A stretch of 64,000 nucleotides of DNA, from the NCBI GenBank assembly GCA_963839995.1, contig CAWIXH010000008.1, positions 1 through 64,000 on the forward strand, written 5' to 3'. Under the pieces are notes generated by a model. That model saw nothing but the letters and a program-made list of their open reading frames with translations. It did no database searches and was not told the origin of the DNA. Origin of the DNA: CAWIUB01 sp963839995 (GTDB lineage Bacteria; Actinomycetota; Actinomycetes; Mycobacteriales; Jatrophihabitantaceae). Positions 53,584-61,825 of the stretch are shown piece after piece (position 1 is the stretch's first letter; each line of letters begins with the position of its first letter). The translations under genes and the position numbers were made by a program.

Positions 53584-54498
53584 ATGTCCAGATCGAGCAT
53601 CACCGGGCACTCGCCGGTCGACGTACTACTGGACGGGTTCGTCGCCTACCTGCGCGGACAGCGTGGTCTGTCGGCCGCGACGATCGCTGTCTATGTGCCG
53701 GACATGCGTCGCTTCCTCGTGAAGCGTGGCCCGCGAGGTATACGTGGCCTGAGCGCTGCTGAGGTTTCGAAGGCGATGCTGGGCGAGGTGGCGGCGGGCT
53801 GGTCGCCGGCGTCGACACGACGCTACGGGTGCGCGCTGCGCGCGTTCCTGCGCTACTGCCACTTCGCTGGGTTGATCGAGACGGACCTGTCGGCGGCGGT
53901 GTTGCCGGTCTCCGGGCGGCGGCGTTCGCTGCTCCCGCAGGGCGTCAGCGAAGCGCAAGCGCGTGCGCTGCTACGGGCCTGCGATCGGCGTCGCGCGACG
54001 GGGCGGCGGGACTACGCGGTGATCGTGTTGATGCTGCGGCTCGGGCTGCGCGCCGGTGAGGTCGCGGCGCTGCGGCTGAACGACCTCGACTGGCGGGCTG
54101 GTCTGGTCACGGTGCACGGCAAGCGAGGGCACGTGGACCAGCTTCCCGTTCCTGCCGATGTCGGCGAGGCGATCGCCGGGTATCTGCGCCGCGGCCGACC
54201 ACGCACCGCGGCGCGGCAGGTATTCGTGGGCGTCATCCAACCCCGGGTCGGACTGGGCCGCGGCGGTGTGTCACACATTGTTCGACGCGCCTGTATCCGG
54301 GCAGGATTGGCGCCGTTTGGCGCGCACCGGCTACGGCATACCGCTGCCTGCGACATGCTGGCCGCCGGGGGGTCGTTGGTCGAGATCGGTCAGGTGCTTC
54401 GGCATCACTCGGGCGGCGCCACGGCGTCCTATGCCCGGGTGGATGTCGAACGGTTGCGCACGATCGCGCGGGCTTGGCCGACGGGGACGGCATCATGA
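53584..54498 (+). CDS. tyrosine recombinase (XerD-like)
   Basis: 304 aa. An N-terminal SAM-like domain (about 10-95) precedes the catalytic domain. Catalytic residues: Arg in LGLRAGEVAAL, Lys in VHGKRGH, His-x-x-Arg in GAHRLRHTAA, His in LRHHSGGA and the nucleophile Tyr in ATASYARVD. All are present, so it may be active. A strong GGAGGAG site precedes ATG 53584. Its stop overlaps (ATGA) the start of a second recombinase stump, so it was part of a tandem recombinase operon like those in Tn554 or RIT elements. Confidence 0.9.
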   Translation: MSRSSITGHSPVDVLLDGFVAYLRGQRGLSAATIAVYVPDMRRFLVKRGPRGIRGLSAAEVSKAMLGEVAAGWSPASTRRYGCALRAFLRYCHFAGLIETDLSAAVLPVSGRRRSLLPQGVSEAQARALLRACDRRRATGRRDYAVIVLMLRLGLRAGEVAALRLNDLDWRAGLVTVHGKRGHVDQLPVPADVGEAIAGYLRRGRPRTAARQVFVGVIQPRVGLGRGGVSHIVRRACIRAGLAPFGAHRLRHTAACDMLAAGGSLVEIGQVLRHHSGGATASYARVDVERLRTIARAWPTGTAS

Positions 54499-54570
54499 GC
54501 GCGCTGGCCGAGCATCTGGATGACTACCTGCGGATGCGCCGCGCGCTGGGCTTCGAACTCGGCCGGCACG
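54495..54570 (+). pseudogene. second tandem tyrosine recombinase, N-terminal stump
   Basis: MSALAEHLDDYLRMRRALGF is the typical beginning of the second gene in tandem recombinase arrays. Homology ends after about 25 codons (near 54570), and the frame then runs into unrelated sequence before the cupredoxin gene. A deletion removed the rest and any third recombinase. Confidence 0.65.
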
Positions 54571-54650
54571 GTGGCCGCGCTCGCGACGCGGCGCCGCTCG
54601 GCATGACAACCAGCCATCCAGACCACGAGAACACAACACGAGGACACGCC

Positions 54651-55471
54651 ATGACCCGAACCCGCGCCGGCCTGATCGCCGCCGCCGTCCTCGCCGCCGC
54701 CGGGCTGGGCATCGGCCTGACCGTCGCCTTGGCCGGCGGGTCCGGATCCGCGACGCCCTCAGGCAGCGGGTCCAGCGCCTACCAGTACTACCAATCCATG
54801 ATGGGCAGCCTGCCGGGCGGCTCCATGATGGGCTCATCCGACGGCGCGATGATGGGCCAGTCCGGCTACGCCTGGATGACCGGCGGGACGACCGCACCCG
54901 GCTGGATGACCGGCGGCTCGCTTCCCCACTCGATGATGGGACTGGGCAGCGACCCGGGCAGCATCATGGGCAGATTCTGGGCCCCCGGCCCCCGGCCCCC
55001 GGGGCCACCGCCGCCGACGCCGCCAGGCTCGGCAACCAAACCCCCACCGGCGCGACCATCGACACCGCCGCCGGCCGGATCACCTTCACCAGCCACACCG
55101 TGCAGCTCGTCGTGCTGGCCAGCCCCGCCATGCCCGCTGAGAACTACCGCATCGCCGGACTGACCAACCCGACCATCGTGCTGCCCGCCGGCGCCCGGGT
55201 CAGCATCCAGCTCATCAACGCCGACACCGACATCGCCCACGGCCTCGTCATCACCAGCGGTGACGCCGCGGCCAGCTCGATGCCGATGATGACCGAGTCC
55301 CCCGCCTTCCCAGGCGCCGCCCTCTGGTTCCTCGGCGAGGCAACCCCGGCCGGCATGCACACCGGCACCCTCACCCTCACCGCCACCACCCCCGGCAGCT
55401 ACCGGTACCTGTGCCCGGTCCCCGGCCACGCCCAGAAAGGCATGATCGGCAACCTCGTCGTCACCGCCTAA
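54651..55471 (+). pseudogene. Met-rich cupredoxin (secreted copper protein) with one frameshift
   Basis: ATG 54651 (GAGGA upstream) begins a signal/anchor sequence (LIAAAVLAAAGLGIGLTVAL). A Met/Gly/Ser-rich region follows with repeated SMMGS, AMMGQ and WMTGG units (about 40-110). The cupredoxin domain lies in another frame and reads LGNQTPTGATIDTAAGR, ADTDIAHGLVIT (His) and YLCPVPGHAQKGM (Cys, His, Met), a type 1 copper site. The frame changes in the C/G runs at 54980-55005, so the break may be an error. The role would be periplasmic-side copper binding or detoxification. Confidence 0.75.
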
Positions 55472-55647
55472 ATCTAAAGCGCCAACAACGGTCCGCCGGA
55501 ACCGGTGCCCGAACAGCGATGCGGACCCACCAGCTGCGAACAGCAACCGCTCGTGAGGCAACCGCGCCCCCACGACGATCGGCCGGCCGGCAGAAACGGG
55601 GAGTCTCCATTGGGCGATCGCTCAGTGCGTCCCGCACCAGGATCCCA

Positions 55648-55694
55648 TCCGGGCAGGCGTCCGCAAAGGTGCGGCAAACGAGACGGTCAAGATC
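55648..55694 (+). repeat. 47-bp exact direct repeat, left copy
   Basis: Identical to 56214-56260, starting TCCGGGCAGGCGTCCGCAAA and ending GGTCAAGATC. Weaker similarity continues for about 50 bases more (TGGCCT.GGAGCGC, ATCGCGACCT). A small hairpin CCGC-aaaggt-GCGG lies inside. Confidence 0.8.
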
Positions 55695-55767
55695 CGCTGG
55701 CCTCGGAGCGCGGTCAGGTTCCGATCGCGACCTACGCGACGTTCGGCTTCCGGGCGTCGCCTGGCGG

Positions 55768-56130
55768 TTAGTCGATCAGCGAGCGGTGGGGAATGAGCAC
55801 GTCGAATTCGTTGCCCTCCGGATCGGCCAGCACGGTCCAAGCGGCCGCACCTTGGCCAACATCCACCTCCGTCGCTCCAAGGCCGATGAGACGCGCGACC
55901 TCGTTGGCGTAGTCATCGGGGTCCAAGTCGATGTGCAGCCGGTTCTTGGTGATCTTCTCGTCAGGGACGGGCACGAACACGATGCCCGGGTAACGGTCCG
56001 GGGACTGTCCGATGATCACTTCGCGATCGCTCTCGTAGAGCACCGGGTAGCCAAGCACCTCTGCCCACCAGTGGGCCAGAGCCGAAGGGTCGTGGGCGTC
56101 GACCACGAGCTGGTACCAGCGGCTTCCCAT
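55768..56130 (-). CDS. VOC/glyoxalase-like protein
   Basis: 120-aa vicinal-oxygen-chelate fold protein of the Glyoxalase_6-like type. WYQLVVDAHDPSALAHWWAEVLGY opens the first beta-alpha-beta unit; HIDLDPDD and VLADPEGNEFDVL close the second. The function is unknown in this subgroup and ranges from resistance to isomerase activity. GGAGAAG precedes ATG 56130. The gene sits exactly between two 47-bp direct repeats. Confidence 0.82.
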   Translation of the reverse strand: MGSRWYQLVVDAHDPSALAHWWAEVLGYPVLYESDREVIIGQSPDRYPGIVFVPVPDEKITKNRLHIDLDPDDYANEVARLIGLGATEVDVGQGAAAWTVLADPEGNEFDVLIPHRSLID

Positions 56131-56213
56131 GGTCAGATCTTCTCCAGTTGAGGACGATAGCTGTCAGGCCATCGTGCACGACTAGCAGCTGCCGGATGCG
56201 CTGAGCCATCCCG

Positions 56214-56260
56214 TCCGGGCAGGCGTCCGCAAAGGTGCGGCAAACGAGACGGTCAAGATC
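56214..56260 (+). repeat. 47-bp exact direct repeat, right copy
   Basis: Same sequence and orientation as 55648-55694, 566 bases away. It lies between the VOC gene start and the MFS gene end. No third copy was found in the window. Confidence 0.8.
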
Positions 56261-56408
56261 GCCTGGCCTAGGAGCGCCGGCGCTGATCGCGACCTCCGAG
56301 ACGTTGCCGCCGCGCTATTGACACGCCGTGACCGGCCTACCAGCCCGTCCGGGCGGCCGCGGTGGGTGCTGGTAATGATCAGCGGTGGGCGATCGAACGT
56401 TGGGCTGA

Positions 56409-57998
56409 TCAGGCGGCGAGGGGCTGCGGTTCGGGGTGCGGCACGCTGGCGGGGATCTCCTCGACGTTGGTACGGGTGTGGGCGGGCAGCGCCCATGCCG
56501 CGACGGCGGCACCGGCGACGGCGACTAGGACGGCGGCCCACAGCCCGTGGGTCATTGCGGCGCTGTACGCGTCGTGCGCGCTGCTGGCGACGGCGACGCG
56601 GTGCGGGCCGGCGGCGGCCGCGACGCGGTCGGCCGCCGCGATCGACGACCGCGCGGCATGCGCGGCGGCCGAGGGCAGGCCGGTCAGGTGCAGGTGGGTG
56701 CGGTAGGCGGCCGAGACCAGGCTGCCGATCACCGCGACGCCCAGGGCGCCGCCGACCTCGCGCACCGTGTCGTTGACCGCGCTGCCGGCGCCGGCCTGGT
56801 GCTGCGGCAGGGTCGCCATGATCGACTCGGAGGCCGGGGCCATCACCAGGCCCATCCCGGCGCCCATCGCCACCACCGCGACGGCCAGGTGCGAGTAGCC
56901 GGTGTTCGCCGAGACCGCGCCCAGCCACCACAGTCCGCCGGCCATCAGCAGCAGCCCGCTCGGCACGACCACCCGCACGCCAACCCGGGCGGCCAGCACG
57001 CTGCTCACCGGTGAGACCGCGCCCATTGCCAACGCGAACGGCAGCGCGCGGACGCCGGCGGCCAGCGTGCTGTAGCCGTGCACCAGCTGCAGGTACTGGG
57101 TGAGCACGAACAGGCTGCCGAACAGCGCGAAGAACGTCACGGCGAGCGCGCCGGACGCGGCGGAAAAGCCGCGGTGGGCGAAGATCCGCACGTCGATCAT
57201 CGGGTGAGCGGGGCGCCGCTCCCAGCCGACGAAGCCGGCCAGCGCCACCGCGGCCGCAGCGAACTCGGCCAGCGTCCCCGGTGCGACCCAGCCTCGGTCG
57301 GGCGCCTCGATGACCGCGTCGACGAGCGCGACCAGCCCGGCGGTCGAGGTCAGCATGCCGACCACGTCGAAGCGGGCTGCGGCGCGCTCGACCGGGATCG
57401 ACGGAACCACGAAAGCGATCGCGACCAGTGCCACCGCGACGAGCGGCACGTTCACCCAGAACACGCTGCCCCACGCGAAGTGTGCGAGCAGGAAGCCGCC
57501 GAGCGTCGGTCCGATGACGACCGCGACGCCGGCCACCGCGGACCACGCGGCGATCGCCTGGGCGCGCTCGCGGGCGGGGAACACCGCGTTGAGGATCGAC
57601 AGCGTCGCGGGCATCACCAGCGCCGCGCCGGCGCCCATGACGACCCGCCAGCCGATCAACTCGCCGACACCCGCGGACAGCGCGGCGCCGACCGATCCGG
57701 CCGCGTAGACCGCCAGCCCGGCCACCAGCGCCCGCCGCCGCCCGTACCGATCACCCACCGAACCGGCGGAGATCAGCAGGCCGGCGAACACCAGGCTGAA
57801 CGCGTCGGTGATCCACTGCAGGCCGCCGGTGCTCGCGTGCAGCCGCCGCGCCAGCGTCGGCAGTGCGGTGTTCAGCACCGTGTTGTCGACGACGACGATC
57901 AGCAGCGCCAGGCACAGGACGAGCAGGATCCTGCGACGCGCGGGGTGCGCCTCCCCGGGCCGCCAGTCGGACATCGAGGTGGTGATCGAGCCGGCCAT
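56409..57998 (-). CDS. DHA2-type MFS drug exporter
   Basis: 529-aa EmrB/QacA-type transporter with 14 predicted segments; the first is ILLVLCLALLIVVVDNTVLN and motif A is GSVGDRYGRRRAL. ATG 57998 has AGGAGAG upstream. It diverges from a TetR gene at 58073 over a short region with two inverted repeats, the standard arrangement for a substrate-induced efflux pump in the plasma membrane. Confidence 0.92.
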   Translation of the reverse strand: MAGSITTSMSDWRPGEAHPARRRILLVLCLALLIVVVDNTVLNTALPTLARRLHASTGGLQWITDAFSLVFAGLLISAGSVGDRYGRRRALVAGLAVYAAGSVGAALSAGVGELIGWRVVMGAGAALVMPATLSILNAVFPARERAQAIAAWSAVAGVAVVIGPTLGGFLLAHFAWGSVFWVNVPLVAVALVAIAFVVPSIPVERAAARFDVVGMLTSTAGLVALVDAVIEAPDRGWVAPGTLAEFAAAAVALAGFVGWERRPAHPMIDVRIFAHRGFSAASGALAVTFFALFGSLFVLTQYLQLVHGYSTLAAGVRALPFALAMGAVSPVSSVLAARVGVRVVVPSGLLLMAGGLWWLGAVSANTGYSHLAVAVVAMGAGMGLVMAPASESIMATLPQHQAGAGSAVNDTVREVGGALGVAVIGSLVSAAYRTHLHLTGLPSAAAHAARSSIAAADRVAAAAGPHRVAVASSAHDAYSAAMTHGLWAAVLVAVAGAAVAAWALPAHTRTNVEEIPASVPHPEPQPLAA

Positions 57999-58007
57999 GG
58001 CACTCTC

Positions 58008-58035
58008 CTAACAGTCGTTCTCTTACAGCTGTTAG
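58008..58035. promoter_or_regulatory. inverted-repeat operator of the efflux pair
   Basis: CTAACAG (58008-58014) and CTGTTAG (58029-58035) form a perfect 7-bp inverted repeat with a 14-base spacer, just upstream of the exporter start. Confidence 0.5.
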
Positions 58036-58056
58036 TTCTAGCACTTGGCCGAACGG

Positions 58057-58070
58057 TTGTAAAGTTACAA
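58057..58070. promoter_or_regulatory. palindrome TTGTAA-AG-TTACAA before the TetR start
   Basis: A 6+6 bp inverted repeat ending two bases before GTG 58073. With no ribosome-binding site in between, the TetR transcript may be leaderless and this site may overlap its promoter. Confidence 0.5.
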
Positions 58071-58072
58071 TC

Positions 58073-58780
58073 GTGAGTACGTCAGTGAAACCCCGGGAAC
58101 GACGTCGCAACCCGCGCGGCGAGGGCGTCAAGCTGCGGGACGAGATCCTGCAAGCCGCGACCGACCTGCTCGAGAGCAGCGGCAGCGAACAGGCCGTCAC
58201 GCTGCGCGCGGTCGCGCGCAACGTCGGGATCGCGGCGCCGTCGATCTACGCGCACTTCCCGGACCGGGAGGCCATCCTCGACCAGGTGGTGGCCGACGGC
58301 TTCGCCGAGTTCACCGCGAGCCTGCAGGACGCGGTCGCCGGGCTGACCGACCCGGTCCAGCGGCTCCACGGACTCGGCCGGGCCTACCTGCGCTTCGCCG
58401 CCGAGCACCCGCGCCGCTACCGCACGCTGTTCGACCACCCGGCGATCCGCAGCCGATCCCGCGACGTCGACCCGGAAGCCCGGGCGCAGGGCGCGGCCGC
58501 GCTCAACGTGCTGGTCGAGGCGATCGCCGACTGCGCAGCGGCCGGACGCTCGGCCAGCACCGACCCGTTCGCCGACGCGGTCGCCGTCTGGGCCGCGATC
58601 CACGGGCTGGCGACGCTGCTCGCCTCGACCCCGGACACGTTCCCGTGGCCCGACCAGGAACAGCTGCTGACCGCCATCACCGAAGGCTTAGCGCGGGTCC
58701 GGCCAGACTCGTCCGCACCCGCGACACCCGCCGATCCCGAACCACCCGCGCCCGGCGCCCGGGCCGCGGCCCGGGCGTGA
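58073..58780 (+). CDS. TetR-family regulator of the exporter
   Basis: 235 aa from GTG 58073. The HTH is LRAVARNVGIAAPSIYAHFPDREAIL (about 43-68), and the ligand domain matches the TetR_C_33-like type (FLRFAAEHPRRYRTLF region, TFPWPDQEQL). The C-terminal 30 residues are Pro/Ala-rich. It diverges from the MFS exporter, which it probably represses. Confidence 0.88.
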   Translation: MSTSVKPRERRRNPRGEGVKLRDEILQAATDLLESSGSEQAVTLRAVARNVGIAAPSIYAHFPDREAILDQVVADGFAEFTASLQDAVAGLTDPVQRLHGLGRAYLRFAAEHPRRYRTLFDHPAIRSRSRDVDPEARAQGAAALNVLVEAIADCAAAGRSASTDPFADAVAVWAAIHGLATLLASTPDTFPWPDQEQLLTAITEGLARVRPDSSAPATPADPEPPAPGARAAARA

Positions 58781-58887
58781 CGCCGCCTCCGCCACGGCGG
58801 AACCACAGCCTTCACACGTAGCGCCGGGTCCCGTCGAAAACCACGAAGCAGCCAGCACGGCGATCGGCACTGCCGACTCGCGGGCTC

Positions 58888-59217
58888 TCAGTCGGCGCGG
58901 TGTACCGAAACCACCTCGCACAGCACCGGAGCCGGAGAGCCGATCTCGGCCAGTTCTTTGAAGTACGCGCTCACCCGCGGATCGCGCAGCGACGCGGCGA
59001 ACGTCTCGGCGCTTTCCCATTGCGCGTAGTTGACTACCTTCGTCCCATCCAGGCTGCGGTGGATATTGGCGGAAACGAACCCGGGCAGATGCCGCATCAG
59101 CTCGTCGGTACCCCGTTGCCACACCCGGACAAGTCGCTGCTGGCTCTCCGGCTCCACCGCGAACACGTTGATCAAAGCCACCACCGGGTCATCGACCCGG
59201 ATCACCGACTCGGCCAC
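58888..59217 (-). CDS. antibiotic biosynthesis monooxygenase (ABM) domain protein
   Basis: 109 aa from GTG 59217 with GGGAG 6 bases upstream; GTG 59205 is also possible, and a long open frame upstream has no coding character. The ABM ferredoxin-like fold shows VVALINVFAVEPESQ, GFVSANIHRSLDGTKVVNYAQW and DPRVSAYFKEL. Members are cofactor-free monooxygenases or heme/quinone-related proteins; the substrate here is unknown. Confidence 0.8.
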   Translation of the reverse strand: MAESVIRVDDPVVALINVFAVEPESQQRLVRVWQRGTDELMRHLPGFVSANIHRSLDGTKVVNYAQWESAETFAASLRDPRVSAYFKELAEIGSPAPVLCEVVSVHRAD

Positions 59218-59819
59218 CAGCCGCTCCCATCGCCACGGGCAACCGGCGCCCGCCCGGGTAGGCCTCTGCCAGCACCCTGACCCGGATCGTAACCCCGCCG
59301 CAGACGGATCAAGATCCGCCATCGTGAGATCCGATAAATAGCGCGACCACGCCCAACGCGAGTTGCCGCGCATAGCGATCCCCTGCCGGACACGTCTGGC
59401 GCAATAGTCAAACGCACTCTCATGCCGATCTGCTGCCGTCGCCAAATGAGATTCACGCCAGAGCAGCAGCTGCGGCACGCCGCTGTGTAGGACCGCTTGA
59501 CAGTCGCTTGGTGCGCTGCCGCAACCACCTGCGGTTGGCGTGACGGCACAGCGGTATCGACAGCTCATGACGCAGTACCGCGTGACTCACGGCGGCGTTG
59601 GTTGTGGCCTAAACCCCGCGGCCAGACGGACGCTGTAGCAGGGGTCGTCCTGCAACAGCCGTAGGACTCTCGAACGTGCCTCTCGTGCCGGGTCGGCGCC
59701 GTCCGTTGCGGTGCCCTGGCTCGACTGCGTGCCTCGTGTTCGTCAGCTTGGCCTTGTCGTCAGGTTCGGGGGCGAGGGCCCGGCGAACACGCACGTCTGG
59801 GTCAGACGCGAGTCGGTAA
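59218..59819. other. 602-base stretch without a supported gene
   Basis: Frames on both strands are basic, low-bias and unrecognisable. It lies between the ABM gene and the nuclease-domain remnant. Confidence 0.5.
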
Positions 59820-60130
59820 CCGACCGGCGCCGGCTTCGTGGTCTTCGCCCACAGGGTCGCCGCGAGAGGCATCGACCGCAGCACTGATCCTCGCTGGCCC
59901 GAACTGCTTGACGCGCTTGCTCTGCAAGGCGACGCCCGAGTCGTCAGCCGCGACCGCGACCAGGTCCAAGCCTCGTTGGCTCTGACCCGGGGTCCCATAG
60001 ATCTGGGCGTGACGTAGTCCTTCGACATCTCGAAGGATTCGCCACTGAAGGCTCTCGAAGTCGGGCCATGACAACAACTCGAGCGGCAGCAGTTCCAGCG
60101 AACCGCGGCGAGGCACGACAGGCAGTTCGC
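59820..60130 (-). pseudogene. restriction-endonuclease-like N-terminal domain remnant
   Basis: The readable part is LLPLELLSWPDFESLQWRIL, then HAQIYGTPGQSQRGLDLVAV and VALQSKRVKQFGPARI. This matches the PD-(D/E)xK-type domain at the front of some large NTPase proteins (Asp of GLDL, then Gln-x-Lys). The frame breaks near 59870 (continuation hints such as LWAKTTKPAPVGYRLASDPD lie in another frame) and no NTPase part remains. It is the second nuclease-like relic in the window. Confidence 0.55.
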
Positions 60131-60489
60131 TCGGGCCCCGCTCGACCGCAGAGTCGATACCTACGGGATGCCAAGCACCGGACCGTCCCGGCATCACAAC
60201 CCTCCCGCCAAGCGACGTCAGCCGCCTCGTGCGTGCGCTGGCGCTCAGCTGGCCGCATCCTGATAAGGCCTGCTGACAGCAACCTAGTCCTCTGCTTCGC
60301 TGGCCAGGCGCAGATCCGCCCCTATGCCGCACAGCGGCGACGGGAGCTCATGGGCCGCGCAACGCGTCGACCGCTCAATGCCGCGAGTAGCGCGCTTGTG
60401 TGCCAGTCCCGGATCGGCTTGTGCAACCGTCGAACCTCAGTGGGCTGCCTACGATGGATCTTCTCCGTCGTCGCTCCTGGAGTCAGTCG

Positions 60490-60858
60490 GTGACCTCACT
60501 GTTCAGTAACGCAGAACTCGCCTACCTCCGCGGCCAGCGGCTGTGCCGGCTCGCGACTGTCGGCGCGGACGGCCGCCCTCACGTCGTGCCAACATCGTTC
60601 CGAGTGAACGACGACGGAACGGTGGACATCGGCGGCCACGCGTTCGTTGCTCGGAAGAAATGGCGCGACGTCGCGGCCAATGACTGGGCGAGTCTGGTCG
60701 TCGACGATGTGCTCCCGCCATGGCAGCCGAGGATGGTGGAGATTCGAGGCCGCGCGGAGCGGCGCGACACCGGCGGGGCAGACCTAGGGCCAGGCTTTGA
60801 CGCCGCCCACTTCCACATCGTGCCGGAGAAGGTCGTCAGCTTGGGGATCAGCGACTGA
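60490..60858 (+). CDS. PPOX-class (possibly F420-dependent) oxidoreductase
   Basis: 122-aa split-barrel flavin/F420-binding protein. LAYLRGQRLCRLATVGADGRPHVVPTSF is the family start, and PRMVEIRGRAE with AAHFHIVPEKVVSLGI completes it. Proteins with this ending are usually called PPOX-class F420-dependent in actinomycetes. GTG 60490 is preferred because GGAG lies 7 bases upstream; ATG 60454 would add 12 unconserved residues. It converges with a broken PPOX gene. Confidence 0.8.
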   Translation: MTSLFSNAELAYLRGQRLCRLATVGADGRPHVVPTSFRVNDDGTVDIGGHAFVARKKWRDVAANDWASLVVDDVLPPWQPRMVEIRGRAERRDTGGADLGPGFDAAHFHIVPEKVVSLGISD

Positions 60859-61462
60859 CGTCGCGCAAGCGATCCCTGTCCGGGCAGAACGCATACTCTT
60901 CGCGCGGCCAAACACCGCGGACAACTGCGAGGTGATCAGCCGCTGCGCGCCCGGCACCCGCGCGTCGCCGTGACTTGCTGGCGTTGTTCGCCAATTCCGA
61001 TAGGAACTTCGGCAGTCGACCGGCGCCGAAGTCATAGCACCGGGCCCATCGTGGCTCGATGCTGATGCGCGCCATCTGGTCGTACATCGTGCGGACGTGC
61101 TGTTCGAACTCGGCGACGCCTTCTTCGCCCAGTCCTTTGCTCGATCCGGCGATGTACTCGTAGGGCACGCCGCCGACGATCTCGACGGATGCGCTATCGC
61201 GCACCAACAGCGCTCTCGCCGTGTCAGGCGTGTCGCCGACGTCGATGGTCAGCGCTACGTCCGGACGCTTCGAGAGCGCCTCCACCTTCGGCGAGGTCAC
61301 GGCCGTGCAGATGACGATCTCGTCGCCGTCCAATAGAAGCCAATCGGAATTACCCGCGGGAGACCATCCGGTCCGTTGTAGGCAAGCCGAGCTAGAGACG
61401 CATCCGTGAGCAATCCTGCGCGGTCGGCTGTCCGAGCTCTTCGGTCATCTGTTGGGCGTCCA
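60848..61462 (-). pseudogene. pyridoxamine-phosphate-oxidase-family gene with two frameshifts
   Basis: Starting at ATG 61462 (MDAQQMTEELGQP), the frame must shift near 61410 to read LLTDASLARLAYNGPDGLPR and VIPIGFYW, and again near 61337 to read DGDEIVICTAVTSPKVEAL, RPDVALTIDVGDTP and ISIEPRWARCYDFGAGRLPKF. In between a stop codon interrupts each frame. The last 45 residues are not family-like. This is a dead or misread paralogue facing the intact PPOX gene, whose end it overlaps by 11 bases. Confidence 0.65.
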
Positions 61463-61539
61463 TACGAGCATCCTTCCTCGGCGTGAGCCGCATCGACCCA
61501 AGCGGGTCGCCCGAAAGTCGATCGTCATCCGGGCTGCAC

Positions 61540-61569
61540 TTGTACAATACAGATGCTGAATCGTACGAT
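61540..61569. promoter_or_regulatory. twin palindromes upstream of the toxin-antitoxin genes
   Basis: TTGTACAA (61540-61547) and ATCGTACGAT (61560-61569) share a GTAC centre and lie 21 bases apart, centre to centre, about two helical turns. This fits cooperative autorepression by a Phd-type antitoxin. Confidence 0.55.
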
Positions 61570-61576
61570 TGGGGGT

Positions 61577-61825
61577 ATGGCCACGATGAATATCAGCGAC
61601 GCGCGCGACCACCTGCCTGACGCGATAGAGACCGCCCGTACCGAAACGGTGTTTGTACAGCGCCGTGGCCGCCTGGCCGGGGTGCTGGTCAGTCCCGAGC
61701 GTTACGAGCAGCTGATGACGGCACTGGAAGACGTCGAGGACGTCGCGGCGTTCGACGCCGCGATGGCCGAGGAGGGACCCAACATCCCTTGGGAGCAGGT
61801 CAAGGCTGACCTCGGCTGGGAGTGA
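61577..61825 (+). CDS. Phd/YefM-family antitoxin
   Basis: 82 aa from ATG 61577 (ATG 61586 also possible). MNISDARDHLPDAIETART is the DNA-binding Phd N-terminus; FVQRRGRLAGVLVSPERYEQLM completes it, and the acidic end (AAMAEEGPNIPWEQVKADLG) is the toxin-wrapping tail. It binds the RelE-like toxin encoded next, and the twin palindromes upstream. Its stop overlaps the toxin start (GTGA). Confidence 0.87.
   Translation: MATMNISDARDHLPDAIETARTETVFVQRRGRLAGVLVSPERYEQLMTALEDVEDVAAFDAAMAEEGPNIPWEQVKADLGWE

Noticed and set aside
57078..58076. Long plus-strand frame opposite the MFS exporter
   Set aside because: His/Arg/Gly-rich antisense product of a clear 14-segment transporter gene.
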